This document shows positions 1 through 8,228 of a DNA stretch of 45,092 nt, piece by piece (the stretch's first letter is position 1; each line of letters opens with the position of its first letter). A program made the translations under genes and the position numbers. The stretch covers positions 1 through 45,092 of the forward strand of contig NZ_JAUWAV010000037.1 in NCBI RefSeq assembly GCF_030605225.1, given 5' to 3'. Source of the stretch: Geoalkalibacter sp. GTDB lineage: Bacteria; Desulfobacterota; Desulfuromonadia; Desulfuromonadales; Geoalkalibacteraceae. The notes beneath the pieces are model-generated. The model searched no databases. It was not told the origin of the DNA and saw only the letters and a program-made list of their open reading frames with translations.

Positions 1-132
1 GGCGCAGCGATCTTCACGCACATTGACGATGACCGGCGGGGCGAGATTTTGGGATTCATAGAAAGATTCGGCGGAAAAGCGCCCGGAGCGCCACAGCAGA
101 TCGGCGGTTGGAGTCAGGCAGTGCGTGGGCAT
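1..132 (-). CDS. N-terminal part of an unrecognised protein, cut by the window edge
   Basis: An open frame starts at ATG 132-130 and runs off the left edge after 44 codons. A GGAG sits five bases before the ATG, overlapping the stop codon of the upstream gene (TAA at 137-135), so the two genes are probably translated together. The visible part begins MPTHCLTPTADLLWRSGRF and has no clear signal peptide or membrane segment. I do not recognise the family. Its place at the end of the hydrogenase gene string could mean co-transcription, but about 110 bases separate the pair from the maturation protease gene. Confidence 0.55.
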   Translation of the reverse strand, partial: MPTHCLTPTADLLWRSGRFSAESFYESQNLAPPVIVNVREDRCA

Positions 133-134
133 GG

Positions 135-356
135 TTACTCCGGGGATCGAAGAAGAGCGGCGATCCGATGATCGGCATAGCCTTCGGACAAAAGGCGACC
201 CTCTTGGTCCATGGCCGCGTAGCGTCTGGGCGGGCGGGTGCGGGTATTTTTCCTGCGTCTCGAAGAAATAGCGTCTTCGCCAGACAGGGACAGGGCGGGA
301 AAATCAAGACCGCCCACCTGCACGTGCAGACGGGCGCGGTGGAAACTCGGGAGCAT
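135..356 (-). CDS. small unrecognised protein (73 aa)
   Basis: The ATG at 356 is preceded by a strong ribosome site (CGGAGGGG, six bases away) and the stop codon lies two bases before the next start, which argues for a real gene despite its size. The protein is basic in the middle (SSRRRKNTRTRPPRRY) and has no membrane segment or cysteine motif. I cannot assign a family. It lies downstream of the hydrogenase maturation protease in the same direction with a 110-base gap, and may or may not belong to that operon. Confidence 0.5.
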   Translation of the reverse strand: MLPSFHRARLHVQVGGLDFPALSLSGEDAISSRRRKNTRTRPPRRYAAMDQEGRLLSEGYADHRIAALLRSPE

Positions 357-466
357 GGGGATCCCCTCCGGGGTAAAAAATCATGACAATGAAACAGGCT
401 GCGCCAACCGGCGGATTTTCATGAATAACCGAAGCAAAACGCCGAGGCAAGTTTTTTTCAATCCTC

Positions 467-913
467 TCAGCTCTGCGCCAACTCGCCAAGAATGCGAGCG
501 AGCAACGCGGGCAAGGCCTCCGCCACGCGCGGCGACAGCTCCAGCGCCGGCGCGACACGGGCCGGCTGCACGCCGTAAAGAATCACCTCGGGCAAAGGCC
601 CCAACTCCCGCGCCAAGGCGAGAATCTGCGGCAAGCCGCTCTCATGCAGAGACAAAGCGCTTTGCTCGGCGACCTCGACGCCGCCCAAATCAAAACGCGC
701 GATGCACCCCGGCGGCTGCCCCATCTCCACGGCGTCGATGAACAGCACCCGCGCCGCCCCTTCCATGAGATGCAGCAGGGTCAGTCCGCCGGTGCCGCCG
801 TCCATCACCTCGACGCCCTTCGGCAAATCCAGCCTAGCCAGCCGCTCCACGGCGGCGATGCCGAGACCGTCGTCGCCCATGAGCGGGTTGCCGATGCCGA
901 TGATTCGGGTCAC
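467..913 (-). CDS. [NiFe] hydrogenase maturation protease (HycI/HoxW/HyaD family)
   Basis: Nickel-dependent endopeptidase that trims the C-terminal tail of the hydrogenase large subunit once the metal site is loaded. The 148-residue protein opens with the family motif GIGNPLMGDDGLG, followed by a conserved Asp in LFIDAVEMG and a conserved His in LSLHESG; acidic residues of the first two motifs and that His are the expected metal ligands. The length is normal for the family. Its GTG start at 913-911 overlaps the stop codon of the large-subunit gene by four bases (GTGA), so it is translationally coupled to its presumed substrate, whose C-terminal tail is still encoded. Confidence 0.93.
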   Translation of the reverse strand: MTRIIGIGNPLMGDDGLGIAAVERLARLDLPKGVEVMDGGTGGLTLLHLMEGAARVLFIDAVEMGQPPGCIARFDLGGVEVAEQSALSLHESGLPQILALARELGPLPEVILYGVQPARVAPALELSPRVAEALPALLARILGELAQS

Positions 914-2187
914 ACGAAATTCACCTTGACCAGATGGGTCGAACAGCTGATGCAGGGATCGTAGGCGCGGATGAGCATTTCCAGGCGGGCGGTGATCTGG
1001 TCTTGCGGCAGATGCAGCAGCTGGGGCACCAGGGCGCGCAGGTCGGCCTCGATGTTGCCGAGGTTCTGGGCGGTGGGGATGATGCAGTTGGCGGCGCGGA
1101 TGCGGCCGCTCTCGTCGTAGGTGTAGGCGTGAAACAGGGTGCCGCGCGGCGCTTCCACGGCGCCCGCGCCCTGGCCGCCGCCGGGCGGCACCCAGATGGA
1201 TTCGGCGCGGATGCCCTTGAGCAGCAACCGGTCGATGAGATGGATGGCTTCCTCGAAACCATGCACCACTTCCGTGAGGCGCGCCAGGTTGCCGTGGTAG
1301 GGGTTGGTGGTGGCGGCATCGAGGCCGAGAGCAGCGGCGACCTTTTTCGCCATGGGCGAGAGCTGGGCGGCGGCGTTGCGAAAGCGCGCCAGGGGGCCGA
1401 CCATGAGTGTCTCGCGCGAGGCGCGGGCGAATTTGGCGTTGGCGTAGGGCTTGAAATATTCCTGGATGACGCCGGCAAAGTCGCGCACGGGCGCATCGAT
1501 GCCGTCGCTCGAGACGATGCGCTCGCCAAGGCTGGGATAAGCGCCCTCGGCCGCAAGGCTCAGGTATTCGGTGTCGCGCGCCATCTCGGGGATGGCAAAG
1601 GCGGCGAACATGGCCACCGTGTCTTCCAGATCAGCCAGGGCCGCGACCAGACGCCGCCGCAGCTCTTTCAGCTCCTGCGCCGCCGGAAGCGCCGAAAAGC
1701 CGCCGACGCGCGGCGTCACGGGATGCACCGGGCGCCCGCCGATGATGCGCACCAGATCGTTGGCGACCTTCTTCAGGCGCAGGGCGCGCGCCACCAGATC
1801 GCGCCGGGTCTTGGCCAGGGGCAGGATGCTCGGCACGCCGAGATAATCGGGCACCGCCATGAAGTAGAGATGCAGCAGATGACTTTGCAGAGTCTCGCCG
1901 TAGCTCAGCAGCCGCCGCAGCCCTTGCGTCTGCTCCGAGACCCTGACCCCCAGGGCGTTCTCCGTGGCCGCCAGGGACGCCAGGGTGTGGGACACGGAAC
2001 AGACCCCGCAGATGCGCGCGGCGATGGGCGCCACATCCGAATAATGCCGCCCTTTCAGCATCACCTCGAAAAAGCGCGGCGACTCGACGATTTCCAGGCG
2101 ACACTCCTTGAGTTCGCCGTTGCGCGTATCCACCACCAGATTGGCGTGCCCTTCCATGCGGGCGAGATGCTTGATGTCGATGTTCAT
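910..2187 (-). CDS. [NiFe] hydrogenase large (catalytic) subunit, group 3-type
   Basis: Catalytic subunit carrying the Ni-Fe centre that splits or forms H2. In 425 residues, the N-terminal ligand motif is RICGVCSVSH (C60, C63) and the C-terminal one is DPCISCSTH (C412, C415, H418). Seven residues (LVKVNFV) follow H418 and are the tail expected to be removed by the protease encoded next. The short length, absence of an export signal on the partner small subunit, and the neighbouring iron-sulfur/flavin subunit point to a cytosolic group 3 enzyme, most likely 3b (NADP-linked, 'sulfhydrogenase' type). ATG 2187 overlaps the small-subunit stop (ATGA). The exact subgroup is inferred from gene context. 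Confidence 0.93.
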   Translation of the reverse strand: MNIDIKHLARMEGHANLVVDTRNGELKECRLEIVESPRFFEVMLKGRHYSDVAPIAARICGVCSVSHTLASLAATENALGVRVSEQTQGLRRLLSYGETLQSHLLHLYFMAVPDYLGVPSILPLAKTRRDLVARALRLKKVANDLVRIIGGRPVHPVTPRVGGFSALPAAQELKELRRRLVAALADLEDTVAMFAAFAIPEMARDTEYLSLAAEGAYPSLGERIVSSDGIDAPVRDFAGVIQEYFKPYANAKFARASRETLMVGPLARFRNAAAQLSPMAKKVAAALGLDAATTNPYHGNLARLTEVVHGFEEAIHLIDRLLLKGIRAESIWVPPGGGQGAGAVEAPRGTLFHAYTYDESGRIRAANCIIPTAQNLGNIEADLRALVPQLLHLPQDQITARLEMLIRAYDPCISCSTHLVKVNFV

Positions 2188-2918
2188 GATCTCTCCGGCG
2201 GCAGATTGAACACGCGGAATTCCGCCAGAATGTCCTCCACCGTCAGACCGTGCTGTTCGAGAATCCGGCGGTAAGGCTGGGAGCGCGGATTGTCCACCAG
2301 GCCGCGGCAGCCGCGGCAGCGATCACCGCCGGCGATGCACAGAGCGTTGCAGCCGGCGCGCGTCACCGGCCCCAGGCACAGGGTGCCGTGCTCGAAGGTG
2401 CAGGGATATTCGCCGAGCTTGCACTCGACGCACACCGCGTAGGCGGGCAGTTCCGGCGTGCGCCCCACCAGCAGAGCCTGGAGCAGGCCGAGAAATTCGC
2501 GGCCGTCGATGGGACAGCCGGGCACCCGCGCATCCACCGCGACAAAGCATTCGAGCGGTCGCGGCAGGCGCTCCTCAATGCCCGCCACCACGCGGCCGAA
2601 GGCGCTTTGTCCCAATTCTTCCGGAGCGCAAAAATGGCTCAGGGCGTTGACCCCGGCGTTGTCGGCGCAGGCGCCCAGGGCCACCAGGGTGGCGCTTCGC
2701 TCGCGGATGGCGCGCAGGCGCTCGGCCTCGGCGGCCGTGGCGATGCTGCCTTCGACAAAGGCGATGTCCAGGTCCGCGGCCGGCGCCGTCATGATTTCGC
2801 GAAACTCCACGATCTCCACCAGTTCCAGCAATTCGAGGAATTCCTCTTCGAGATTGAGGATGCTGAGCTGGCAGCCCTCGCAGCCGGTGAAATCGAAAAA
2901 ACCGACGCGCGGCTTCAT
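2184..2918 (-). CDS. [NiFe] hydrogenase small subunit
   Basis: Electron-transfer subunit of 244 residues that docks on the large subunit. The proximal [4Fe-4S] ligands are visible as C13 and C16 (TGCEGC), C84 (GACAD) and C135 (VPGCPI). The C-terminal third is cysteine-rich (C163, C166, C173, C181, C190, C194, C201, C204), enough for two further clusters. There is no twin-arginine signal peptide, so the enzyme stays in the cytoplasm. The frame is open upstream for 37 more codons, but the ATG at 2918 is chosen because it overlaps the upstream stop as ATGA and starts the family sequence MKPRVGFFDFTGCEGC. Confidence 0.93.
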   Translation of the reverse strand: MKPRVGFFDFTGCEGCQLSILNLEEEFLELLELVEIVEFREIMTAPAADLDIAFVEGSIATAAEAERLRAIRERSATLVALGACADNAGVNALSHFCAPEELGQSAFGRVVAGIEERLPRPLECFVAVDARVPGCPIDGREFLGLLQALLVGRTPELPAYAVCVECKLGEYPCTFEHGTLCLGPVTRAGCNALCIAGGDRCRGCRGLVDNPRSQPYRRILEQHGLTVEDILAEFRVFNLPPERS

Positions 2919-4813
2919 CGCTCGATGGCCTCCTTGAGGTGCTTGACCCGCGCATAGGGAAAGATCGGCCCGCTCTCGCACACGCAGATGTCGTTGATGC
3001 GGCACTTGCCGCACTTGCCCAGGCCGCACTTCATGTGGCGCTCCAGGTTGAGGAACAGGTGATCCTCGGCGATCCCCAGGCGAAACAGCAGCGGATTGAG
3101 GGAGCGGTACATGCGCGCCGGGCCCGAGACCGCCACGGTGGTGCGTTCGGGCACGACATCGAGATCCTTGAACAGATGGGTGATGTCGCCGCGCGTCACC
3201 ACCCAGGGATTATCGCCGTTGACCGCCGCGAAGCGGCAGTCGATCTCGCCGCCGCGATGCCAGGCAAGCAGCTCGTCGGCAAACAAGTAATGGCCGACGG
3301 AGCGCGCGCCGTAGAGCAGCAGCACCCGGCCGAAGCGCTCGCGTTGCGCCAGAATCCCCAGCAGCAACGAGCGCAACGTGATCAGCCCCATGCCGCCCGC
3401 CACCAGCAGCACATCGCGCCCGACGAAGCTCTCCAGGGGATAGCCGTTGCCGAAGGGGCCGCGCACCCCCACCGTATCGCCGGGCTTGAGGCGGTGCATG
3501 GCCTGGGTCAGGGTGCCCGCGGCGCGCACCACCACATCGACTTCCGCGCCGACGACGGGTGCCGAGGCGATGGTGAAGGGCGCCTCGCCCAAGCCGAACA
3601 CGCTGATTTCGAGAAATTCACCAGGCTGAAATTCTATGGCGCGGGGCAGACGCAGGCGAAAGAGTTTTTCCGTCGCCGTGAGTTGCGCCACATAGAGGAT
3701 TTCCGCCAACTGCGGACGGTATTCGGCGCCCGGCGCCGGGCTCAGGGCGGGATGGGCCTGCTCGGCGAACAGGCGGTTGAGCAGCGGCACCGGCTCGATG
3801 CGGCTCAGGCACTCGCGGCTGCACCGCCCACAGCCGACGCAGGCGGTGCGCTGGTATTGATCCCAGAGATATTTGTATTTGCGAAAAAAACGGTGGCGCT
3901 GACGATCGCCCTGATTGCCGCGAAACTCAGGGCCCTCGGCCACCTTGGTGAACTGGTCGAACTGGCAAGAATCCCAGGTGCGCACCCGCTCGCCGCCGGC
4001 GAGGTTGAGATCGAGGCGATCCTCGACGTTGAAGCAGTAACAGGTCGGGCAGAGCATGGTGCAGGCTCCGCAGCCCAGACAGCGCCCCCCCACCTCTTCC
4101 CACACGGGATGCTCGTAGACTTTCTCCATGAGCGGCGCCAGGGATTCGACGGGAAAATCCAGGCGGGTCGGGCACTGCTTGACCTGCAAGGGCAGGGGCG
4201 GTTCACTGGGCCGCGCGCCCACCTGAGGCGCGTAACGGCACAACAGGGCCTCGCCGCGCCGGCTGCCCGTCTGCACCAGATAGGCGCCTCCGTCCAACCG
4301 GTGAAAAAACAGATCGAACCCCTCGGCGACGCGATCCGTGCCCATGCTGGTGCAAAAGCAGTGGACATCGGGCACGCAGTCCACGCCGATGAGGATGGTC
4401 ACTTCGCGCTTGGCGCGGTAGGCGCTGTCGGCTTCGCCGTCGAACAGGCAGTTGTCGAGCACCTGCACGGCATGCAGGTCGCAGGGATGCATGCCGAAGA
4501 TCACGCGCGGCGTGGCGGCGCGCTCGGGTTCGAGCAGCACGCCGCCGCCCAGGCGGAAGCGAAACAGCTTCTCCCAGTTGGGAAAGAGAAATTTTTTCGG
4601 CGAGTGAACTCGGGGGGGAAACTCCAGAATCAGCGCCGCCGCATCATCGAGCCGCGCCAGGGTCTGGCGGTTGGCCTGCTGTTGCACCCCCACAACCTCG
4701 AAGGCACTTTGCAGCGCCCGCACGAACAGTTCGATTTCGGCACGGCTCATGCGCCGCCAAGGCGGATCGTCGAGGGGCAGCCGCCCGGCGGGGTCGGTGA
4801 GAATCTGGTTCAT
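2915..4813 (-). CDS. fused hydrogenase iron-sulfur and FAD/NAD(P)-binding subunit (HydB-HydG-like)
   Basis: A single 632-residue protein combines two partners that are usually separate in group 3b hydrogenases. Residues 1 to about 350 resemble the beta (4Fe-4S) subunit, with ligands C245/C248/C251/C255 and C325/C328/C331/C335. Residues from about 365 to 632 resemble the gamma subunit, a ferredoxin-reductase-like module with a flavin-site stretch (APFTIAS, 411-417), a dinucleotide loop (GGMGLITLRSLL, 473-484) and a C-terminal [2Fe-2S] motif C596/C601/C604/C610. It should carry electrons between NAD(P)H and the small subunit. One uninterrupted frame spans the junction (about residues 350-365, a Pro/Ala linker). 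It is the first gene of the operon; the ribosome site before ATG 4813 is weak. Confidence 0.9.
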   Translation of the reverse strand: MNQILTDPAGRLPLDDPPWRRMSRAEIELFVRALQSAFEVVGVQQQANRQTLARLDDAAALILEFPPRVHSPKKFLFPNWEKLFRFRLGGGVLLEPERAATPRVIFGMHPCDLHAVQVLDNCLFDGEADSAYRAKREVTILIGVDCVPDVHCFCTSMGTDRVAEGFDLFFHRLDGGAYLVQTGSRRGEALLCRYAPQVGARPSEPPLPLQVKQCPTRLDFPVESLAPLMEKVYEHPVWEEVGGRCLGCGACTMLCPTCYCFNVEDRLDLNLAGGERVRTWDSCQFDQFTKVAEGPEFRGNQGDRQRHRFFRKYKYLWDQYQRTACVGCGRCSRECLSRIEPVPLLNRLFAEQAHPALSPAPGAEYRPQLAEILYVAQLTATEKLFRLRLPRAIEFQPGEFLEISVFGLGEAPFTIASAPVVGAEVDVVVRAAGTLTQAMHRLKPGDTVGVRGPFGNGYPLESFVGRDVLLVAGGMGLITLRSLLLGILAQRERFGRVLLLYGARSVGHYLFADELLAWHRGGEIDCRFAAVNGDNPWVVTRGDITHLFKDLDVVPERTTVAVSGPARMYRSLNPLLFRLGIAEDHLFLNLERHMKCGLGKCGKCRINDICVCESGPIFPYARVKHLKEAIER

Positions 4814-4878
4814 GCGTGAAAAAACCCCGAGGACAGAGGGCGGAAGGCGGATCGGGCGCTGGAATGAAGCTGGGCAGA

Positions 4879-4907
4879 GTTTAAGCGAGGCCTGTTTGCG
4901 GAGTCAA
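4879..4907 (-). promoter_or_regulatory. candidate sigma70 promoter for the hydrogenase operon
   Basis: Read on the minus strand, TTGACT (4907-4902) is followed after 17 bases by TTAAAC (4884-4879), about 65 bases before the first hydrogenase start codon. The -35 box fits well and the -10 box poorly (3 of 6), so this is only a candidate. Confidence 0.4.
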
Positions 4908-4932
4908 GGCGAGGGGGGCGGACGGAATAGCG

Positions 4933-5211
4933 TTACTCGATGTTCCGCGCCGCGTGAAAAACCCGCAGGATGGTCACGGCACGGTCGATGACCGTATAGA
5001 CCACGACATAGGGCAACCCGGGGAATACCAGTTCGCGGGTTTCCGGCAAACGTCCCGGCTTGCCGCTGGCCGGAAAGGCCGACAATTGGTCGGCGACGCG
5101 CCGCAGGATCTTGAGGATCGTCGCGGCCGCCGCCCCGGGGTTGTCCCGGGCAATGAAGACGGCGATCTCCTCCAGATTGCGTTCGGCGCCTTCAGTCCAC
5201 TGAACCCGCAC
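4933..5211 (-). CDS. RelE/ParE-family toxin
   Basis: Small basic protein of 92 residues with the ParE/RelE pattern: WTEGAERNLEEI at the N terminus, a central helix region, and the C-terminal strand pair LPYVVVYTVIDRAVTILRVFHAARN. Family members poison gyrase or cleave mRNA on the ribosome; the sequence alone does not tell which. The GTG start at 5211 is chosen because GGAGG lies six bases before it and because it falls inside the end of the antitoxin gene (20-base overlap), the usual coupled arrangement. Upstream in-frame codons to 5253 have no ribosome site. Confidence 0.88.
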   Translation of the reverse strand: MRVQWTEGAERNLEEIAVFIARDNPGAAAATILKILRRVADQLSAFPASGKPGRLPETRELVFPGLPYVVVYTVIDRAVTILRVFHAARNIE

Positions 5212-5458
5212 GCCTGGCCTCCCACTTGGCGACGACTTCGTCGTGGGGCACAACCTTGCCGGCGCGGGCCTCCTCCAATCCCTGTTCGATTTCGGCGATC
5301 TGCCATTCGTTCAGGTCGAGGTAGCGATTGATGGCCTCTTCGATGACAAAGGTCCGCGAGCGGCGGGTCGCCTGCGCCAAGCGCTCGATGCGTGCGCGGG
5401 TTTCGGCAGGCAGGCGAAAGCTCACCTGATCCCTCCCGGACATCGATTCCTGTCCCAT
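5192..5458 (-). CDS. ribbon-helix-helix antitoxin (CopG/RelB-like)
   Basis: An 88-residue antitoxin that should bind DNA through an N-terminal ribbon-helix-helix (QVSFRLPAETRARIERLA then SRTFVIEEAINRYLD, residues about 9-47) and neutralise the toxin with its acidic C-terminal part. The ATG at 5458 is chosen over two upstream ATGs because GGGAG lies five bases before it. The gene overlaps the downstream toxin gene, and the pair sits between the hydrogenase and chemotaxis operons as a self-contained two-gene unit. Confidence 0.87.
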   Translation of the reverse strand: MGQESMSGRDQVSFRLPAETRARIERLAQATRRSRTFVIEEAINRYLDLNEWQIAEIEQGLEEARAGKVVPHDEVVAKWEARRAGSVD

Positions 5459-5478
5459 ACTGTCTCCCTTCATCCATG

Positions 5479-5506
5479 AATGTATGACGATGTCTTTCCA
5501 CGTCAA
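5479..5506 (-). promoter_or_regulatory. candidate promoter of the toxin-antitoxin pair
   Basis: On the minus strand TTGACG (5506-5501) and TACATT (5484-5479) are separated by 16 bases and lie 20 to 50 bases before the antitoxin start. Both boxes match sigma70 at four or more positions. Confidence 0.45.
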
Positions 5507-5570
5507 ACACTAGCATGCCCGGCGCGAACCTTCAACCCGGGAGAAAAGAGGAGGAGACGCATGGAGACGG

Positions 5571-6605
5571 TTACAGGAAACGGCTGACCTGCTCCAGGCG
5601 CCGCGCCCAGGTTTCCAGGGCGGCGGCATCGCCCTTGCGGGCGTAGAGGGAGAACAGGGCGCGGCACACATCGGCGTTGACCGGATCGCGAGCGGCGCAT
5701 TCCAGCCAATGGCGCTCGGCGCCTTCGAGATTGCCCTGCTCGAAGAAGAGCAGCCCCAGGTTGTAACGGGCGGCGTTGTTGTCGGGGGCGAGATCGAGAA
5801 CCTTCTGGTAGTGCGCCGACTGCTCGGTGAGATCCCGTGCGTTGTACGCCATCCAGTAGTGCCAGTCGGCGTTGAGCACCGGTCGATAGAGATAGAGACT
5901 GCCCGCCACCAGAGCCGCCGTCAGCAGAGCCGCCGGCGCCAGACGCACACCCAGGGATCGACCCGCCCCGCGCTTCTGCCACTCGGCGGCGGCCAACCCG
6001 AACATCAAACCCGCCAGATGCACGACGTTGCCGATGGCCACCAGGCCAAGGAGGGTGATGAGGGGGCCGATGAGCAGCCAGGAATAAAACAGCACGCGCG
6101 TCGGCCCGTCGCACACCCGCCGCGCCGCCTTGTGCGCCGGACGCAGGCGATCGAGATAAGCGAACATGAAATAGACCAGCCCCGAGAGACCGATGCCGCC
6201 CGCCTCCCAGGTCAAATTGCCCGCCAGACCCGTCACCCAGGCCGCCAGCAGCACCAGCACCAGGTAGCGCCGCGAACCGATCAGCGCTTCAAGCACCGGC
6301 GAGAAGCGCAAGACCCAATAAATGTTGAACAGGTAGTGAAAGATGTTGTTGTGCAGCAGGCTGTTGATGCCCAGCCGCCACAGCTCGCCCTGCCAGAACA
6401 GCGGGCCGTCGCCCCAGCCGAAGGCGGTGAGCACGCCGATGGTGCTGTTGCGGGGCGCAAGAATCAGAGTGAGGCTTAGAACCGAGGAGGCGATGAACAA
6501 CAGCGAGGAAACCGGCGCCTCCACCTGAAAGGTGAACGTCGGTTCGGAATGGGAGGAGCCCCGTGAAGAGGCGGAAGAGGCGGAACAACCAGAGCCGTCG
6601 TCCAT
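5571..6605 (-). CDS. rhomboid-family membrane protease with C-terminal TPR region
   Basis: A 344-residue membrane protein. The rhomboid core is visible: HNNIFHYLFN (H85, H90, N94) for the oxyanion region, GLSG with the likely nucleophile S141, and the partner histidine H196 in NVVHLAGLMFG; about six hydrophobic segments lie between residues 33 and 238. Residues 245-335 form TPR-like helical repeats (AYNARDLTEQSAHYQKVLDL and two more units). Start ATG 6605 has GGAGGGG six bases upstream. It is the last gene in line after cheB, 86 bases downstream, and may be co-transcribed. Substrate unknown. Cleavage activity is inferred from intact Ser/His. Confidence 0.87.
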   Translation of the reverse strand: MDDGSGCSASSASSRGSSHSEPTFTFQVEAPVSSLLFIASSVLSLTLILAPRNSTIGVLTAFGWGDGPLFWQGELWRLGINSLLHNNIFHYLFNIYWVLRFSPVLEALIGSRRYLVLVLLAAWVTGLAGNLTWEAGGIGLSGLVYFMFAYLDRLRPAHKAARRVCDGPTRVLFYSWLLIGPLITLLGLVAIGNVVHLAGLMFGLAAAEWQKRGAGRSLGVRLAPAALLTAALVAGSLYLYRPVLNADWHYWMAYNARDLTEQSAHYQKVLDLAPDNNAARYNLGLLFFEQGNLEGAERHWLECAARDPVNADVCRALFSLYARKGDAAALETWARRLEQVSRFL

Positions 6606-6691
6606 ATCGGACCCCTCCGAGTCAAGAGGAACCGCGCAAAATGCAGACCGTACGCTGAGTATACCCGACAGCCGACAACCGACAACCGCCC

Positions 6692-7774
6692 CTAAACCAG
6701 CCGCAACACCTCCCGCGCGATTTTTTCCAGGGGCAGCACCATATCCACCCCGCCGTGCTTGATGGCTTCGTTGGGCATGCCGAACACCACGCAGCTCTCC
6801 TCGTCCTGGGCGATGGTACGGGCACCGGCATCCTTCATCTCGCGCATGCCGCGCGCGCCGTCGTCGCCCATGCCGGTCAGGATCACCCCCACGGCGTTGG
6901 CGCCGGCGTAGCGCGCGGTGGAGCGAAACAGCACATCCACCGAGGGGCGATGGCGCGACACCAGGGGGCCGTCCTTGATTTCCACGTAGTAGCGCGCGCC
7001 GCTGCGCTTGAGCAGGCAATGACGGTTGCCCGGCGCGATGAGCACCCGACCGCGCAGCACCGTGTCGCCGTCCTCGGCTTCCTTGACCGTGACCCGGCAG
7101 AGGCTGTCGAGGCGCTGGGCGAAGGTCGCGGTGAAATGCTCGGGCATGTGCTGCACCACGACGATGCCGGGCACATCCAGGGGCAGGGCTTCGAGAAACA
7201 CCCGCAGCGCCTCGGTGCCGCCCGTCGAGGCGCCGACCACCACCACCTTCTCGGTGGTTTCGATCATCGCCTTGGAGCTGCCGCGGGCGATGACCGCATC
7301 GGCGGTCAGCTTGGGCGCGGCCTCCAGGCTGCGCGGCGAAAGTTTGACCAGCCGCGCCTGCGCCGCCGCCTTGACCGCGTCGCAGATGCGCACCCGCGCC
7401 TCGGCGAGAAACTCCCGCGTGCCCAGGCGCGGCTTGGTGATGATGTCCACGGCGCCGTATTCCAGAGCCTTGAGGGCGGTCTCCGAGCCGCGCTCGGTGA
7501 GGCTGGAGCACATCACCACGGGAATGGGATGCTGGCTCATGATCTTTTGCAGGAAGGTGAGCCCGTCCATGCGCGGCATCTCGACGTCGAGGGTGATGAC
7601 GTCGGGGATCTGGGTCTTGAGGCGCTCGGCGGCGACAAAGGGGTCGGAAGCCGTGGCGATCACCTCGATCCGCGGATCGGACGAGAGAAGATCCGCCAGG
7701 GTCTGGCGCACCACCGCCGAATCATCGACGATCATGACCTTGATCTTGTCGCCCTTCGTCCCATTCATCCCCAT
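6692..7774 (-). CDS. cheB: CheB, chemotaxis receptor methylesterase/deamidase
   Basis: Response regulator that removes methyl groups from MCP glutamates when phosphorylated. It has an N-terminal receiver ([14 protein letters not shown]; phospho-Asp 63 in [12 protein letters not shown]) and a C-terminal esterase domain with the catalytic Ser 183 in [12 protein letters not shown], His 209 in [10 protein letters not shown] and the Asp of [12 protein letters not shown]. All key residues are present and the length (360 aa from this start) is normal. ATG 7774 is preferred because GGAG lies four bases before it; ATG 7768 is an alternative. It follows two receiver genes and precedes the rhomboid gene in the chemotaxis operon. 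Confidence 0.96.
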   Translation of the reverse strand: MGMNGTKGDKIKVMIVDDSAVVRQTLADLLSSDPRIEVIATASDPFVAAERLKTQIPDVITLDVEMPRMDGLTFLQKIMSQHPIPVVMCSSLTERGSETALKALEYGAVDIITKPRLGTREFLAEARVRICDAVKAAAQARLVKLSPRSLEAAPKLTADAVIARGSSKAMIETTEKVVVVGASTGGTEALRVFLEALPLDVPGIVVVQHMPEHFTATFAQRLDSLCRVTVKEAEDGDTVLRGRVLIAPGNRHCLLKRSGARYYVEIKDGPLVSRHRPSVDVLFRSTARYAGANAVGVILTGMGDDGARGMREMKDAGARTIAQDEESCVVFGMPNEAIKHGGVDMVLPLEKIAREVLRLV

Positions 7775-7800
7775 CAGTCTCCTCACGGATCAATCAGCAC

Positions 7801-8199
7801 TCAGTCGAGCACCCTGCATTCACGCAGTTTCTCCAACAGCACCTGCTTGTCGATGGGCTTGACCAGATAATCGGTGCAACCGCCGCGATAAAAGGCCTCG
7901 ATGACATCGCGGGGCTGATCGAGGGCGGTGGTCATGAGCACCCGCGCCTCGTCGCGCGGCGCCACGCCGAGTTCGCCCTCGCGGCGCCGCAGGATCTTGA
8001 GGGCCTGCTGCCCGTCCATCTCGGGCATCATGATGTCGAGGCAGATCAGGCGATAGGGCCGCCCCTCGGCATGGGCGGCCTCGAAGGCCTCCACCGCCTC
8101 GGCGCCGTTGACGACGACATCGCAATCCCCCAGGGGCGCCAGCAGTTTCTGCATCAGGCGGCGGCTGGTGAAATCGTCTTCCGCGATCAGTATGCGCAT
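7801..8199 (-). CDS. single-domain response regulator (CheY-like)
   Basis: A 132-residue receiver with no output domain. The acidic pocket (AEDD, D8/D9), phospho-Asp D55 (LICLDIMMPEMDG), Thr 91 and Lys 114 (DYLVKPID) are all present, so it should be phosphorylated, probably by the CheA of this operon. Start ATG 8199 follows GGAGAAGAA. The neighbours are cheB downstream and the double-receiver gene upstream. Whether it acts on the motor or as a phosphate sink cannot be told from sequence. Confidence 0.92.
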   Translation of the reverse strand: MRILIAEDDFTSRRLMQKLLAPLGDCDVVVNGAEAVEAFEAAHAEGRPYRLICLDIMMPEMDGQQALKILRRREGELGVAPRDEARVLMTTALDQPRDVIEAFYRGGCTDYLVKPIDKQVLLEKLRECRVLD

Positions 8200-8228
8200 T
8201 GGATTCTTCTCCCGCATAAGGGCTGGTT

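Noticed and set aside
910-4813. Assignment of the hydrogenase to methyl-viologen/F420 (Mvh/Frh) or bidirectional HoxEFUYH types
   Set aside because: No MvhD-like or HoxE/F/U genes are present; the 4Fe-4S plus FAD/NAD modules fit group 3b better.
6606-7511. Continuation of the rhomboid frame upstream of ATG 6605, giving a 646-residue protein
   Set aside because: The extra part overlaps cheB in another frame and is Arg/Gly-rich nonsense; a strong ribosome site marks the start at 6605.
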